Part shown: piece by piece, positions 1-7,509 of the stretch
How positions within the stretch are numbered: the stretch's first letter is position 1
Layout: each line of letters begins with the position of its first letter
Position numbers and translations under genes: made by a program
From: Candidatus Saliniplasma halalkaliphilum
Lineage (GTDB): Archaea > Thermoplasmatota > Thermoplasmata > Halarchaeoplasmatales > Halarchaeoplasmataceae
Assembly: GCA_019594235.1 (NCBI GenBank)
Contig: JAFDTG010000027.1
Location: 1-15,629 of the forward strand
Length of the DNA: 15,629 nucleotides
Reading direction: 5' to 3'
Notes under the pieces: model-generated
Database searches by the model: none
The model's input: only the letters and a program-made list of their open reading frames with translations
Told to the model about the DNA's origin: nothing

Positions 1-1
1 A

Positions 2-1837
2 ACGACAAACTCGGCGATGGCTGTTATGGAAGGTGGAGAACCTACGATAATCACCAATTCAGAAGGTGAAAGGACAACCCCCTCCGTAGTGGCTTTCAAA
101 GACGATGGAGAACGGTTAGTTGGAGAGTTAGCTAAACGACAGGCAGTGAAAAATCCCGATAGAACTATCGCTTCTATCAAAAGGAAGATGGGCACGGATC
201 ACAAAGTGAACATTGAAGGTAAAAATTACACACCTGAAGAGATCTCTGCTATGATACTTCAGAAGATGAAGAAAGATGCTGAAGATTATTTAGGTGAAAA
301 AATAGATAGAGCGGTTATTACTGTTCCAGCTTACTTCAATGAACCGCAGAGAGAAGCTACTAAAAATGCAGGAGAGATCGCTGGTTTCAAAGTGGATCGT
401 GTCTTAAACGAACCAACTGCGTCTTCCATGGCTTACAGATTGGAAGAAAAAGAAAAGGCAGAGACCATACTGGTGTACGATCTAGGTGGAGGAACCTTCG
501 ATGTTTCTATACTTGAAGTCGGTGACGGAGTTTACGAGGTACTTTCAACTTCTGGTAATACACAGCTTGGCGGGGATGATTGGACCCAGAAAATCGTGGA
601 TTGGTGTTTAGAGAGATTCAAAAAAGAGAACGGAATAGACCTTAGTGATAACAGAGAAGCCCTTCAGAGGGTCACAGAAGCATCTGAAAAAGCCAAAAAA
701 GAACTATCGACTAGAGAGAAAACTGAGATCAATTTGCCGTACATAACTGCAGATGATAGTGGACCGAAACATCTTGACTTAGAACTTACACGAGGTAAAT
801 TCCAGAACATGACTCGTGAACTTGTAGATAAGACCAAAAAACCACTGCAGATAGCTATGGATGATGCTGGATTAGATATCGGAGATATCGATGAAGTGAT
901 CATGGTCGGTGGTTCAACCCGATTACCAGCTATCAAAGAATTAGTTAAAGATTATTTCAAGAAAGAACCGCACATGAAGATCAATCCGGATGAATGTGTT
1001 GCTATCGGTGCTGCCATCCAAGCTGGTGTTATATCTGGAGATGTCACCGATGATATAGTCTTACTCGACGTTACTCCACTTTCCTTGGGTGTTGAAACAC
1101 TAGGCGGCGTAACCACTCAGTTGATAGAACGTAACACTACCATACCCACCGAAGAAAGTAAGATATTCACCACTGCTCAGGACAACCAGACAACGGTTGA
1201 GATACACGTTGTACAGGGTGAGAGAGCTATGGCAAAGGACAATCACAGTCTGGGTAGATTTACTTTGACAGGGATACCTCCATCACCAAAAGGGGTACCT
1301 CAGATAGAAGTGACTTTCCAGATGGATGAGAACGGAATATTGAATGTATCCGCTGAGGACAAAGCGTCTGGAAAACAGGAGAGTATCACAGTCGAATCAA
1401 CAAGTCAACTCTCAGAAGACGAGATCGAACGGATGAAACAGGAAGCTGAACAGCACGCACAAGAAGACAAAGAAAAGAAAGACGAGATCCGGGATAGGAA
1501 CGAAGCTATGACCCTTGTAGATTCGACAGAGAGAACACTAGAAGAAGTCGGAGATAAGGTCGATGAATCTATTAAAAAGGAGATACAGGAAAAAGTCGAT
1601 GAACTAAAAGAAGCTCTAGAAGAAGACGATATCGATAAGATACGTAAAAAGAAGGAAGAATTGTCCAAGAAGGTTCAGGAGATCGGTAAACAGATGTATC
1701 AAGCACAACAAGCAGCACAGCAGCAATCAGCTCAACAACAAGCAACCCAGCAGCAACAAGCACAGCAGCAATCTTCTTCGGATGAAGATGAGGACGTAGT
1801 CGATGCAGATTACGAAGTCGTCGATGAGGAAGAATAA
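2..1837 (+). CDS. dnaK: Molecular chaperone DnaK (Hsp70), 5'-truncated by window edge
   Basis: ATP-driven cytosolic Hsp70 chaperone that binds exposed hydrophobic peptides with DnaJ and GrpE. The reading frame is open from base 2 and begins T-T-N-S-A before the first ATG at 17, matching the family's G-I-D-L-G-T-T-N-S start, so roughly ten residues lie outside the window and the ATG at 17 is internal. Visible marks, numbered from that ATG: DLGGGTFDVSI at 155-165, the VGGSTRLPAI motif, the DVTPLSLGVE interdomain linker, a complete substrate-binding domain and helical lid. The first ATPase quadrant lacks the long insert of Gram-negative DnaK, as in Gram-positive and archaeal versions. The C-terminus has a glutamine-rich stretch (bases 1700-1771) and the usual acidic D-V-V-D-A-D-Y-E tail. 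dnaJ follows after 48 bp. No grpE is seen; it may lie upstream. Archaeal DnaK is generally viewed as acquired from bacteria (established view). Confidence 0.97.
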   Translation, partial: TTNSAMAVMEGGEPTIITNSEGERTTPSVVAFKDDGERLVGELAKRQAVKNPDRTIASIKRKMGTDHKVNIEGKNYTPEEISAMILQKMKKDAEDYLGEKIDRAVITVPAYFNEPQREATKNAGEIAGFKVDRVLNEPTASSMAYRLEEKEKAETILVYDLGGGTFDVSILEVGDGVYEVLSTSGNTQLGGDDWTQKIVDWCLERFKKENGIDLSDNREALQRVTEASEKAKKELSTREKTEINLPYITADDSGPKHLDLELTRGKFQNMTRELVDKTKKPLQIAMDDAGLDIGDIDEVIMVGGSTRLPAIKELVKDYFKKEPHMKINPDECVAIGAAIQAGVISGDVTDDIVLLDVTPLSLGVETLGGVTTQLIERNTTIPTEESKIFTTAQDNQTTVEIHVVQGERAMAKDNHSLGRFTLTGIPPSPKGVPQIEVTFQMDENGILNVSAEDKASGKQESITVESTSQLSEDEIERMKQEAEQHAQEDKEKKDEIRDRNEAMTLVDSTERTLEEVGDKVDESIKKEIQEKVDELKEALEEDDIDKIRKKKEELSKKVQEIGKQMYQAQQAAQQQSAQQQATQQQQAQQQSSSDEDEDVVDADYEVVDEEE

Positions 1838-1853
1838 ATCTAAACCCCTTTCT

Positions 1854-1863
1854 TTTTATATTA
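1854..1863 (+). promoter_or_regulatory. TATA-like box of dnaJ
   Basis: The T-rich TATA-like element TTTTATATTA is centred about 28 nt upstream of the dnaJ ATG at 1886. Archaeal transcription starts roughly 25-28 nt downstream of the box, so the mRNA should begin at or within a few bases of the start codon, giving a leaderless transcript. dnaJ may therefore be transcribed independently of dnaK. The upstream bases contain no strong Shine-Dalgarno. The position is seen directly; the start site is inferred. Confidence 0.6.
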
Positions 1864-1885
1864 TGGATATATCTGAAGTGACAAT

Positions 1886-3046
1886 ATGGCGAAGGACTAT
1901 TACGATAAATTAGGTGTCAGCAAAGATGCATCTAAAGATGAGATCAAAAAAGCATATCGTAAGAAAGCTAAGAAGTATCATCCCGATAAAAATCCCGACA
2001 ATCCAGATGAGGCAAGAGAGAAATTTAAAGAAATCTCCGAAGCCTATGAAGTATTAGCAGATGAGGATAAAAGGCAGCGTTATGACCGATATGGAGAGGC
2101 CGGAGTAAAAGATCAGTTCAGTCATGGTGACTTCACCTGGCAGGACTTTTCGCATAGAGAAGATTTAGAAGATATTTTTTCTGATTTCTTTGGTGGTAGA
2201 AGATCAGGTGGGTTTGAGGACATTTTTTCTGATTTTTTTGGTAGACGAAGAAGTACTAGTAGAGCTAGACAGAGACGAGGCAGTGATTTAAGAGCTACAA
2301 TGGAAGTTACATTAGAGGAAATCCACGATGGTACAGAAAAAACGATAAAACTTAACAGAAAAGCCCCATGTGATGCATGTGGTGGTTCTGGAAGTACATC
2401 CGGGGGTACTAAGAGATGTCCAGAATGTGATGGTAGAGGAGAGGTTAGACAAGTTCAAAGAAGAGGTATTCAACAACTTATAACCGTTACCAGTTGTTCC
2501 AAATGTGGAGGTACTGGAGAGATAGTTGAAAACCCTTGTGATAAGTGTGATGGAAAGGGAAGAGTTCAAAAAAGAGAGACTATCAATATAAAAGTTCCAC
2601 CAGGAGCTGAAGATGGTAGTAGGTTACGTGTGCCAGGTAAAGGTGATGCTGGTCCAAGGGGAGCGACACCAGGAGATCTGTACATCTTGATTAGGGTGAA
2701 ACCCCATGAGATATTCCAAAGGAGAGGACCTCATTTATTTATGGATGTGCCTATCTCCATGACACAAGCAGCACTCGGTGATGAGATCAAAGTACCAACA
2801 TTGAAAGGAAACGTGAAATTAAATATACCTAAGGGAACCCAACATGGAACAAACTTAAGAATTGGTGGAAAGGGACTGCCAACGAGACATGGTACTCAAG
2901 GGGATCAGATCGTACAAGTAAAAGTGAAAATCCCCGAGAAGCTGAACCAGGAACAGAAAGAGCTTTTAAAAGAGTTTGAAGAGATTGAAAAAAAGAAAGA
3001 AAAAGGTTTGTTCGACAGGATTAAAGATAAGTGGTATTCAGATTAA
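1886..3046 (+). CDS. dnaJ: Chaperone protein DnaJ (Hsp40, type I)
   Basis: Co-chaperone that delivers substrates to DnaK and stimulates its ATPase. At 386 aa it has full family length and the type I domain order. The J domain spans about 1-70 with HPD at 32-34. A phenylalanine/arginine-rich linker spans about 78-130. Four zinc-finger repeats follow: CDACGGSG (from 162), CPECDGRG (from 178), CSKCGGTG (from 204) and CDKCDGKG (from 218). Two beta-sandwich C-terminal domains complete it. The linker carries an internal duplication of EDIFSDFFG (95-103 and 111-119). The ATG at 1886 is supported by the conserved M-x-K-D-Y-Y-D-x-L-G start and by the TATA box 28 nt upstream. The 3' end overlaps the convergent UPF0179 gene by 9 bp. 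The lysine-rich tail after about 350 is not a recognised domain. Confidence 0.97.
   Translation: MAKDYYDKLGVSKDASKDEIKKAYRKKAKKYHPDKNPDNPDEAREKFKEISEAYEVLADEDKRQRYDRYGEAGVKDQFSHGDFTWQDFSHREDLEDIFSDFFGGRRSGGFEDIFSDFFGRRRSTSRARQRRGSDLRATMEVTLEEIHDGTEKTIKLNRKAPCDACGGSGSTSGGTKRCPECDGRGEVRQVQRRGIQQLITVTSCSKCGGTGEIVENPCDKCDGKGRVQKRETINIKVPPGAEDGSRLRVPGKGDAGPRGATPGDLYILIRVKPHEIFQRRGPHLFMDVPISMTQAALGDEIKVPTLKGNVKLNIPKGTQHGTNLRIGGKGLPTRHGTQGDQIVQVKVKIPEKLNQEQKELLKEFEEIEKKKEKGLFDRIKDKWYSD
2168..2251 (+). repeat. Imperfect tandem duplication inside dnaJ linker
   Basis: Two imperfect copies of about 36 bp (2168-2203 and 2216-2251) encode E-D-I-F-S-D-F-F-G followed by arginines, separated by four codons. 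The nucleotide copies differ mainly at synonymous positions, for example gaagatatt versus gaggacatt. This duplicates the aspartate/phenylalanine motif of the G/F linker. Confidence 0.8.
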
Positions 3047-3463
3047 TTCCACTTCTTTTAGGGAATAACCCTTTTCACATTTAATTTTTTTACCCACATC
3101 TTTGACGTTGTATTTCTGCTTATTACCTATACCCGAAGGATGGCATAATATGTAATGGTCACATTCTAGATCTTTACAATCTTTCTTTTCGAATGTAACC
3201 ACTGACCCTTCTATTACGGTCCTACCTGATACTGCGGTTTTTATCGGTATTTTTTCGACTTCCACTACCTGTACACTCCCGTGATGGATCTTGCACTTGT
3301 GTTTTTTGTCTCTGATTCCAATTATTTTATACCACCTGTCCTTTTCTAAACCACAGCACGAGTTTTTGATTTCACAGCTTTTACATTTGGATAAACATCC
3401 TCCAAAAACAAATTCTAATCCTTCTTTAGCTAAATGTTCGCCTATCAAAGTCACTTCTGTCAT
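3038..3463 (-). CDS. UPF0179 family cysteine-rich protein
   Basis: A 141-residue protein recognised as the archaeal UPF0179 family, which has no established function that I know of. It has ten cysteines (23, 27, 30, 36, 37, 57, 96, 101, 107, 129), four or five of them in a ferredoxin-like or zinc-knuckle-like cluster C-x3-C-x2-C-x5-C-C. Histidines at 60, 61, 103 and 108 could also ligate metal. There is no signal peptide or membrane helix, so it is probably cytosolic. The ATG at 3463 is preceded by the strong Shine-Dalgarno GAGGTGA (3468-3474), four bases away. The gene follows glycerol-1-phosphate dehydrogenase by only 16 bp, so the two are probably cotranscribed. Its stop overlaps the convergent dnaJ end by 9 bp. 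Metal or Fe-S binding is inferred from the cysteine pattern only. Confidence 0.85.
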   Translation of the reverse strand: MTEVTLIGEHLAKEGLEFVFGGCLSKCKSCEIKNSCCGLEKDRWYKIIGIRDKKHKCKIHHGSVQVVEVEKIPIKTAVSGRTVIEGSVVTFEKKDCKDLECDHYILCHPSGIGNKQKYNVKDVGKKIKCEKGYSLKEVELI

Positions 3464-3479
3464 TTATTCACCTCTATTT

Positions 3480-4574
3480 TTAGATTATTCCAGTTTCTTT
3501 GAGAGCTTCTTCTGCAGCGTCTCTATTCATCCTCCGATTCCCCAAAATGGTATATCTTTCAGGTCTTATCTCTGGTGCATGGATAAGAGCTTCGATAACT
3601 TCCTCTTCGGTTAGGTCCAAACCTCTAGCTGTAGTTGGAGCACCAACCATCTCTAGTGCGTTCTTTATCCTTTTCCAGTCCCCTCCGTGTAGGTACATCA
3701 TTATGATCGTCCCTACACCACATTGTTCCCCATGTAGTGCTGGTTTAACTAAGAGTTCGTCTAAAGAATGGCTAAATTTGTGTTCACCACCACTTGCAGG
3801 TCTTGATGATCCAGCTATACTCATAGCAACACTAGAACTGACCAATGCCTTGACCACTAACCATGCACTTTCTTCCAATCCCGGTTTGATGCTGTCAGCG
3901 TTATCTATCAAAGATGAAGCAGTCATCTTCGAAAGGTTTGCAGCATAATGAGAATAGGATTCATTTCTCAGCCTTTTAGCCAATTGCCAGTCTAAAACCG
4001 CTGTTTCGTTGGCTATTATATCTGCACAACCTGAAGCTAACAACCTGTAAGGACTATTTGCGATGATACTCGTATCCGCTACTACTGCCAATGGGGACTG
4101 TGCAGCGACGGATCTTTTATTGCCATTTCTATCTATAGATGCTCTTCCAGAAGCTATCCCATCATGTGAAGCAGCGGTCGGGACACTTATAAAAGGTACA
4201 TCTAAAAGATATGACGAGTATTTAGCTACATCTATGGATCTTCCACCACCTACACCAAGGAAAAAATCGTATTCATCTTTAGAACTTTCTGTTATATCGT
4301 CAACGGTTTTTTGAGAAGCATTTTCTATTTCGTATATGTTAGTTTTAAAGTTCTTTTCTTCAAGAAGATCGCTAACCTCATCACCTGCGATTTCCCTTGT
4401 AGTTCCATCACAAATAATAAGAGCTCGATTTTGTAATTTAAGCGATTTGATGGTTTTTGCTATATACTGTACAGCATTACTACCCACGACTACTGTTCTT
4501 GGAAACTGCATACTCTTTAATTTACTGAACTGAGTAACGTTCCCTTGTTTCACAACATCATCTTCAGTAGCCAT
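3480..4574 (-). CDS. egsA: sn-Glycerol-1-phosphate dehydrogenase [NAD(P)+]
   Basis: Reduces dihydroxyacetone phosphate to sn-glycerol-1-phosphate, the first committed step of archaeal membrane-lipid backbone synthesis and the source of the archaeal stereochemistry. The 364-aa length fits the family. The nucleotide-binding motif GVGGGRSIDVAKY lies at 107-119, followed by the substrate-region VPTAASHDG. The three zinc ligands expected for this metal-dependent dehydrogenase fold are visible: Asp185 (SGCADIIAN), His265 (SGGEHKFSH) and His281 (HGEQCG). The ATG at 4574 is kept because a TATA-like element lies about 38 nt upstream, allowing a short leader. It sits between thi4 (48 bp upstream) and the UPF0179 gene (16 bp downstream) on the same strand. 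A bacterial AraM homologue is the main alternative, but the archaeal context makes EgsA far more likely. Confidence 0.95.
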   Translation of the reverse strand: MATEDDVVKQGNVTQFSKLKSMQFPRTVVVGSNAVQYIAKTIKSLKLQNRALIICDGTTREIAGDEVSDLLEEKNFKTNIYEIENASQKTVDDITESSKDEYDFFLGVGGGRSIDVAKYSSYLLDVPFISVPTAASHDGIASGRASIDRNGNKRSVAAQSPLAVVADTSIIANSPYRLLASGCADIIANETAVLDWQLAKRLRNESYSHYAANLSKMTASSLIDNADSIKPGLEESAWLVVKALVSSSVAMSIAGSSRPASGGEHKFSHSLDELLVKPALHGEQCGVGTIIMMYLHGGDWKRIKNALEMVGAPTTARGLDLTEEEVIEALIHAPEIRPERYTILGNRRMNRDAAEEALKETGII

Positions 4575-4608
4575 GTTTCAAACACTATTTAGATTACAAA
4601 CTGCTCTC

Positions 4609-4616
4609 ATATATTA
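4609..4616 (-). promoter_or_regulatory. Putative TATA element of glycerol-1-phosphate dehydrogenase
   Basis: On the minus strand the thi4-egsA gap contains TAATATAT, centred about 38 nt before the egsA ATG. This predicts a leader of about 10 nt. The element could instead be chance in an AT-rich gap, with egsA read through from thi4. Confidence 0.4.
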
Positions 4617-4622
4617 CTTTCC

Positions 4623-5396
4623 CTACTCAGAAAGTTTTTTGTCTATAAGTTCAGCCACACGTTTACCTGAAAGGAGCATTCCACCGAATATCGGGCCCAT
4701 TCTTGGTGCTCCAATGACTGCATTTGCGCACATACCTGTTATCCACAATCCTGGGAAAACTTCTTGAGTGTTCTCGACTACAGTTTTTTCCCCTATCTCT
4801 GCACACATGGATTTTTCACCAGCGATTCCGCCAGAATCGGTTTCAAGGGATCCAACTTTTCGATTCACTATATTACAAACTTCCGCATCATGTCCTGTCG
4901 CATCGATACAAGCCTTTGCCCTGATAGTGATAGGATCTACATGTAATCCTGCAACCTCTATAGCCGAAGAATTGATGACGAAACCATTTACTTTATCATA
5001 TTCATAGAGAACATCTTCTACTGTAACGAGGTTGAAAAGACGTGCCCCAGCATCGATCGCTGCCGAGAGAAGTTTGCTTACACATTCGATTGAGTCAGCA
5101 GTGTAATATCCATCACCTACATCGGTAGTTTTCACACCAATTTTTTTGAGTTCTTGGACGGATTCCTCCTGAACGACAACGACTGGATATCCCATACCTC
5201 CACCCCACATACCTCCTCCAGGGGAGAGTTTTCTCTCGAAAATGGCTACATTGTAACCTTTCTCAGCAAGATAGCGGCTAGCTACCAGCCCAGCTGGGCC
5301 TGCTCCTGCTATCGCAACATCATTCTCAGTATGTTTTGAAAACTCTTTAAAATATCGCTCCGTTATATGCCTAGTTACTTTTATATCGTCTATCAT
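4623..5396 (-). CDS. thi4: Thiazole synthase Thi4 (archaeal, sulfide-dependent type)
   Basis: FAD/NAD-binding fold enzyme that makes the thiazole half of thiamine from NAD, glycine and sulfur. It is often misannotated as ribulose-1,5-bisphosphate synthetase or ribose-1,5-bisphosphate isomerase. Length is 257 aa. The dinucleotide-binding GAGPAG lies at 31-36, the glycine-rich SPGGGMWGGGMG at 58-69, the AGLHVDPITIR segment at 149-159, ATGHDAEV at 166-173, and the C-terminal GAPRMGPIFGGMLLSG at 229-244. Yeast Thi4 has at the HVDP position a cysteine that it sacrifices as sulfur donor; here the residue is His152, as in methanogen enzymes that use free sulfide and iron catalytically. Sulfide dependence is therefore inferred from family knowledge. 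The ATG at 5396 has a TATA box 28 nt upstream, implying a leaderless mRNA. Confidence 0.93.
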   Translation of the reverse strand: MIDDIKVTRHITERYFKEFSKHTENDVAIAGAGPAGLVASRYLAEKGYNVAIFERKLSPGGGMWGGGMGYPVVVVQEESVQELKKIGVKTTDVGDGYYTADSIECVSKLLSAAIDAGARLFNLVTVEDVLYEYDKVNGFVINSSAIEVAGLHVDPITIRAKACIDATGHDAEVCNIVNRKVGSLETDSGGIAGEKSMCAEIGEKTVVENTQEVFPGLWITGMCANAVIGAPRMGPIFGGMLLSGKRVAELIDKKLSE

Positions 5397-5420
5397 GTTT
5401 CACGCATAAACTTGGGGATG

Positions 5421-5426
5421 TATAAA
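5421..5426 (-). promoter_or_regulatory. TATA box of thi4
   Basis: The minus-strand sequence ATATTTATACA has its TTTATA core centred about 28 nt upstream of the thi4 ATG. This spacing predicts transcription starting at the start codon (leaderless). No room remains for a riboswitch leader. Confidence 0.6.
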
Positions 5427-5440
5427 TATCTTGATGTAAC

Positions 5441-5899
5441 TTAGTAGTATAGATTATTTTCTTCAGGAATTTGTGACGATTCTTTTTGATATACATAGTA
5501 TTCTATACCATATATCACTCCGCGTATTATGCAGGCTATAACTGTCAAAATGATGATGCCTGGAAGCGTTATCAAATAGGCATATTCTTCCCCTTGATAT
5601 CCTAGATTTACACTTCTCAAAACAAATACAAAGTAAATTATCAAAATCGCAGTGCTGACCATACCAAATGTAAGTCTCTTTTTATCACCCTTACTAAAAT
5701 AGTTGGAAATTCCAATAGTTATAGCCAAGGGAATGCCGATCAACACAGCATAAGTGACAGTGTTTTGGAAGATGTGTTCTATTTCTGGGATAGCTGAAGT
5801 GACCATTGAGATCCCTATCCAAACAATGATCACGAAAAAAATCAAAGAAAGTACAATGGATATAGCGGCCTTTATCGGATGTTTCTCAGATTCTTCCAT
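5441..5899 (-). CDS. Four-helix integral membrane protein, function unknown
   Basis: A 152-residue protein I do not recognise. Four hydrophobic segments are clear, at about 11-35, 46-66, 76-95 and 108-134. A lysine/arginine loop (70-75) lies between helices 2 and 3, and the C-terminus is short and polar. The start is set at the ATG at 5899 rather than an in-frame TTG at 5926: GGAGG lies nine bases before this ATG, and the ATG comes one base after the stop of the upstream four-repeat protein. That junction suggests translational coupling and a functional partnership, possibly a membrane platform for the repeat protein. No catalytic motif, cysteine pair or charged transmembrane signature is visible. 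Distinct from the other small membrane protein in the window, at 8470-8817. Confidence 0.8.
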   Translation of the reverse strand: MEESEKHPIKAAISIVLSLIFFVIIVWIGISMVTSAIPEIEHIFQNTVTYAVLIGIPLAITIGISNYFSKGDKKRLTFGMVSTAILIIYFVFVLRSVNLGYQGEEYAYLITLPGIIILTVIACIIRGVIYGIEYYVYQKESSQIPEENNLYY

Positions 5900-5900
5900 T

Positions 5901-7382
5901 TCAATCTGCCTCCACTCTTTTCTCAAACTGCATGTCGGTAACGTCGTCGGTGAAAGTCACCAATGCATATGATGGTACATCATCGACTTCAGCTTCTATT
6001 ATATCTATGAATTCTTCTCCTGAATTTACAATATAATCTTGATTATCTCTATAAGAAACAAATTCAGAACCGATTTCTACGTCATCTTCGTCGTAGATAG
6101 TGATATCTAATTCCATTTCTAATCTACGAGGACTGTCGTTTGTGAATGAGAATGTAGCTGAAGCTGTTTCAGTTATAGGATCGTATCTGATATTTTCTAT
6201 TTCTAGGTCATTCAAAGGTGCCCCCCACTCATATATTTCCTGGGTATTAAAGGAGATATCATCATCTATAAGATATATATTTATATCGAATAATAGGAGC
6301 TGACTTGTAGTTATGAATTTTTCAGTATCTTCTTCATCAATTGAAAAACTTAATTCGTCATGGTAATTAGTTCCTAGAGTTATGGTATGTCCATCTGAGG
6401 AATATCTATTATTCATATCTCCATCCCACATATCGATATCGACAATAGCTTCCCCAGAGAGTCCAGGTGTATTAACTTGATATGGTAAATATAGTGTGGT
6501 TTCACCTGCACTATATGTAACTCGGGCTTCGTCATATTTAAAGTCTATTTCTTCTACTGGTGATTCCCAAAAGTAAACTTCTTCCTGCTCAAACTCCAAG
6601 TTGAAATCACTAAATGAAATTTGAGATATCATTACTAGTTCTTGACTGTTGAATATCAATTCTTCCACCAATGTTTCATCGATATGAAAATCAGCTGTGT
6701 CTGATTCATATACTCCTAGAGGTATCTCCAATTCAGTACTTGAGTACTGTTCTTCTTTATCACTATCATAAAGTTGTAATTCTATAATGCTTGAGCCTGA
6801 AAAAAATCTACTTGTTTCAACGGTATAAGGAAGTGAAACCACGGCCCCTTCTTCGTTTGACGTCAATTCGATATCATCCTCATTATATTCGAAAGTTTTG
6901 ACTAATCCCTCCCACTCAACAATACTTTCATAATCCAGTTCAAATCCGAGTATTGAGAATGGATATCTAGCAGTCATATCTGAAAGTACATCAAACTCTA
7001 CTTCTTCGAATATTAGTTGGTTCAATTCATCATCTGTAAAATCATCTAATGAGGTTTGAAGTTCGAGTTCTATCTTTTTATTTTCTCCTCTTTCAACCGA
7101 AGACACGTATTTTGTTTCACTAAATAACGTTCGGTTGAACCCGACTATTTCTATATCGATGTTTATATCTTCCATACTGTAATAACCGGAATTATTGACC
7201 CATATATCTCCTCTTAAAAAGAGATCGTTGTCTTGGACATCCCATTCTATTTCTTCTTCGGATGGGATTTCAATGTTGATATCACCTGTCATAGCTGGAA
7301 ATACACTGGTAAAGGAAATAATTAAGATTATTATACATAGGATCGTAAGTACAACCTTTAGTATGACCAATTTAGGTTTCAT
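5901..7382 (-). CDS. Membrane-anchored protein with four tandem ~115-aa beta-rich repeats
   Basis: A 493-residue protein I cannot assign to a named family. Residues 5-30 form one hydrophobic helix after a K-P-K start, which is either an uncleaved N-terminal anchor or a signal peptide. The rest is very acidic, with alternating hydrophobic residues typical of beta sandwiches. Repeat boundaries are marked by a recurring E/F-W: W47, W157, W272 and W386, spaced 110-115 residues apart. The second and third units share LPYxV, SG, YSS, I-x-LG, I-D-E and S-Q motifs in the same order. The fold resembles LEA14/WHy-like or immunoglobulin-like domains, but that is inference. The bulk probably faces the cell exterior. 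The ATG at 7382 has a TATA box 27 nt upstream. The gene is coupled to the downstream four-helix membrane protein, one base away. Possible roles are cell-surface scaffold or envelope stress protein. Confidence 0.85.
   Translation of the reverse strand: MKPKLVILKVVLTILCIIILIISFTSVFPAMTGDINIEIPSEEEIEWDVQDNDLFLRGDIWVNNSGYYSMEDINIDIEIVGFNRTLFSETKYVSSVERGENKKIELELQTSLDDFTDDELNQLIFEEVEFDVLSDMTARYPFSILGFELDYESIVEWEGLVKTFEYNEDDIELTSNEEGAVVSLPYTVETSRFFSGSSIIELQLYDSDKEEQYSSTELEIPLGVYESDTADFHIDETLVEELIFNSQELVMISQISFSDFNLEFEQEEVYFWESPVEEIDFKYDEARVTYSAGETTLYLPYQVNTPGLSGEAIVDIDMWDGDMNNRYSSDGHTITLGTNYHDELSFSIDEEDTEKFITTSQLLLFDINIYLIDDDISFNTQEIYEWGAPLNDLEIENIRYDPITETASATFSFTNDSPRRLEMELDITIYDEDDVEIGSEFVSYRDNQDYIVNSGEEFIDIIEAEVDDVPSYALVTFTDDVTDMQFEKRVEAD
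5909..5913 (-). promoter_or_regulatory. Shine-Dalgarno deciding the start at 5899
   Basis: Minus-strand GGAGG, nine bases upstream of the ATG at 5899 and located inside the end of the upstream coding sequence. It favours the ATG start over the upstream TTG, which would create a 26-bp overlap. Confidence 0.7.
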
Positions 7383-7405
7383 AGGTATCCAATTTATCTA
7401 ATGCA

Positions 7406-7412
7406 AAATAAA
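7406..7412 (-). promoter_or_regulatory. TATA box of the four-repeat protein gene
   Basis: Minus-strand GGTTTATTTT, with the TTTATTT core centred 27 nt before the ATG at 7382. It is the minus-strand half of a 127-bp divergent promoter region and predicts a leaderless transcript. Confidence 0.55.
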
Positions 7413-7480
7413 CCTTATGTAGGATAATCACCTTTATAAAATGATATAAGTCTGTAAGTTAAGTCAATTATCCGCTATAA

Positions 7481-7487
7481 TTTTATA
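7481..7487 (+). promoter_or_regulatory. TATA box of the tRNA thiolase gene
   Basis: TTTTATA within CTATAATTTTATACC, centred 26 nt before the ATG at 7510. It is the plus-strand half of the divergent region and predicts a leaderless transcript. A second AT-rich stretch (CTTTATAAAATG, 7432-7441) has no gene at the right distance. Confidence 0.55.
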
Positions 7488-7509
7488 CCACACCTAGGTT
7501 GGGAAAGCT

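Noticed and set aside
3291..3948. Two plus-strand open frames antisense to UPF0179 and egsA
   Set aside because: Both coincide with strongly conserved genes on the other strand, lack recognisable motifs and look like frame shadows.
5900..5926. TTG start for the four-helix membrane protein
   Set aside because: The ATG at 5899 has a well-spaced GGAGG and avoids overlap with the upstream gene.
7422..7473. Inverted repeat GGATAAT / ATTATCC in the divergent promoter region
   Set aside because: The arms are only 7 bp with a 38-bp spacer and do not extend further. This is expected by chance in AT-rich DNA.
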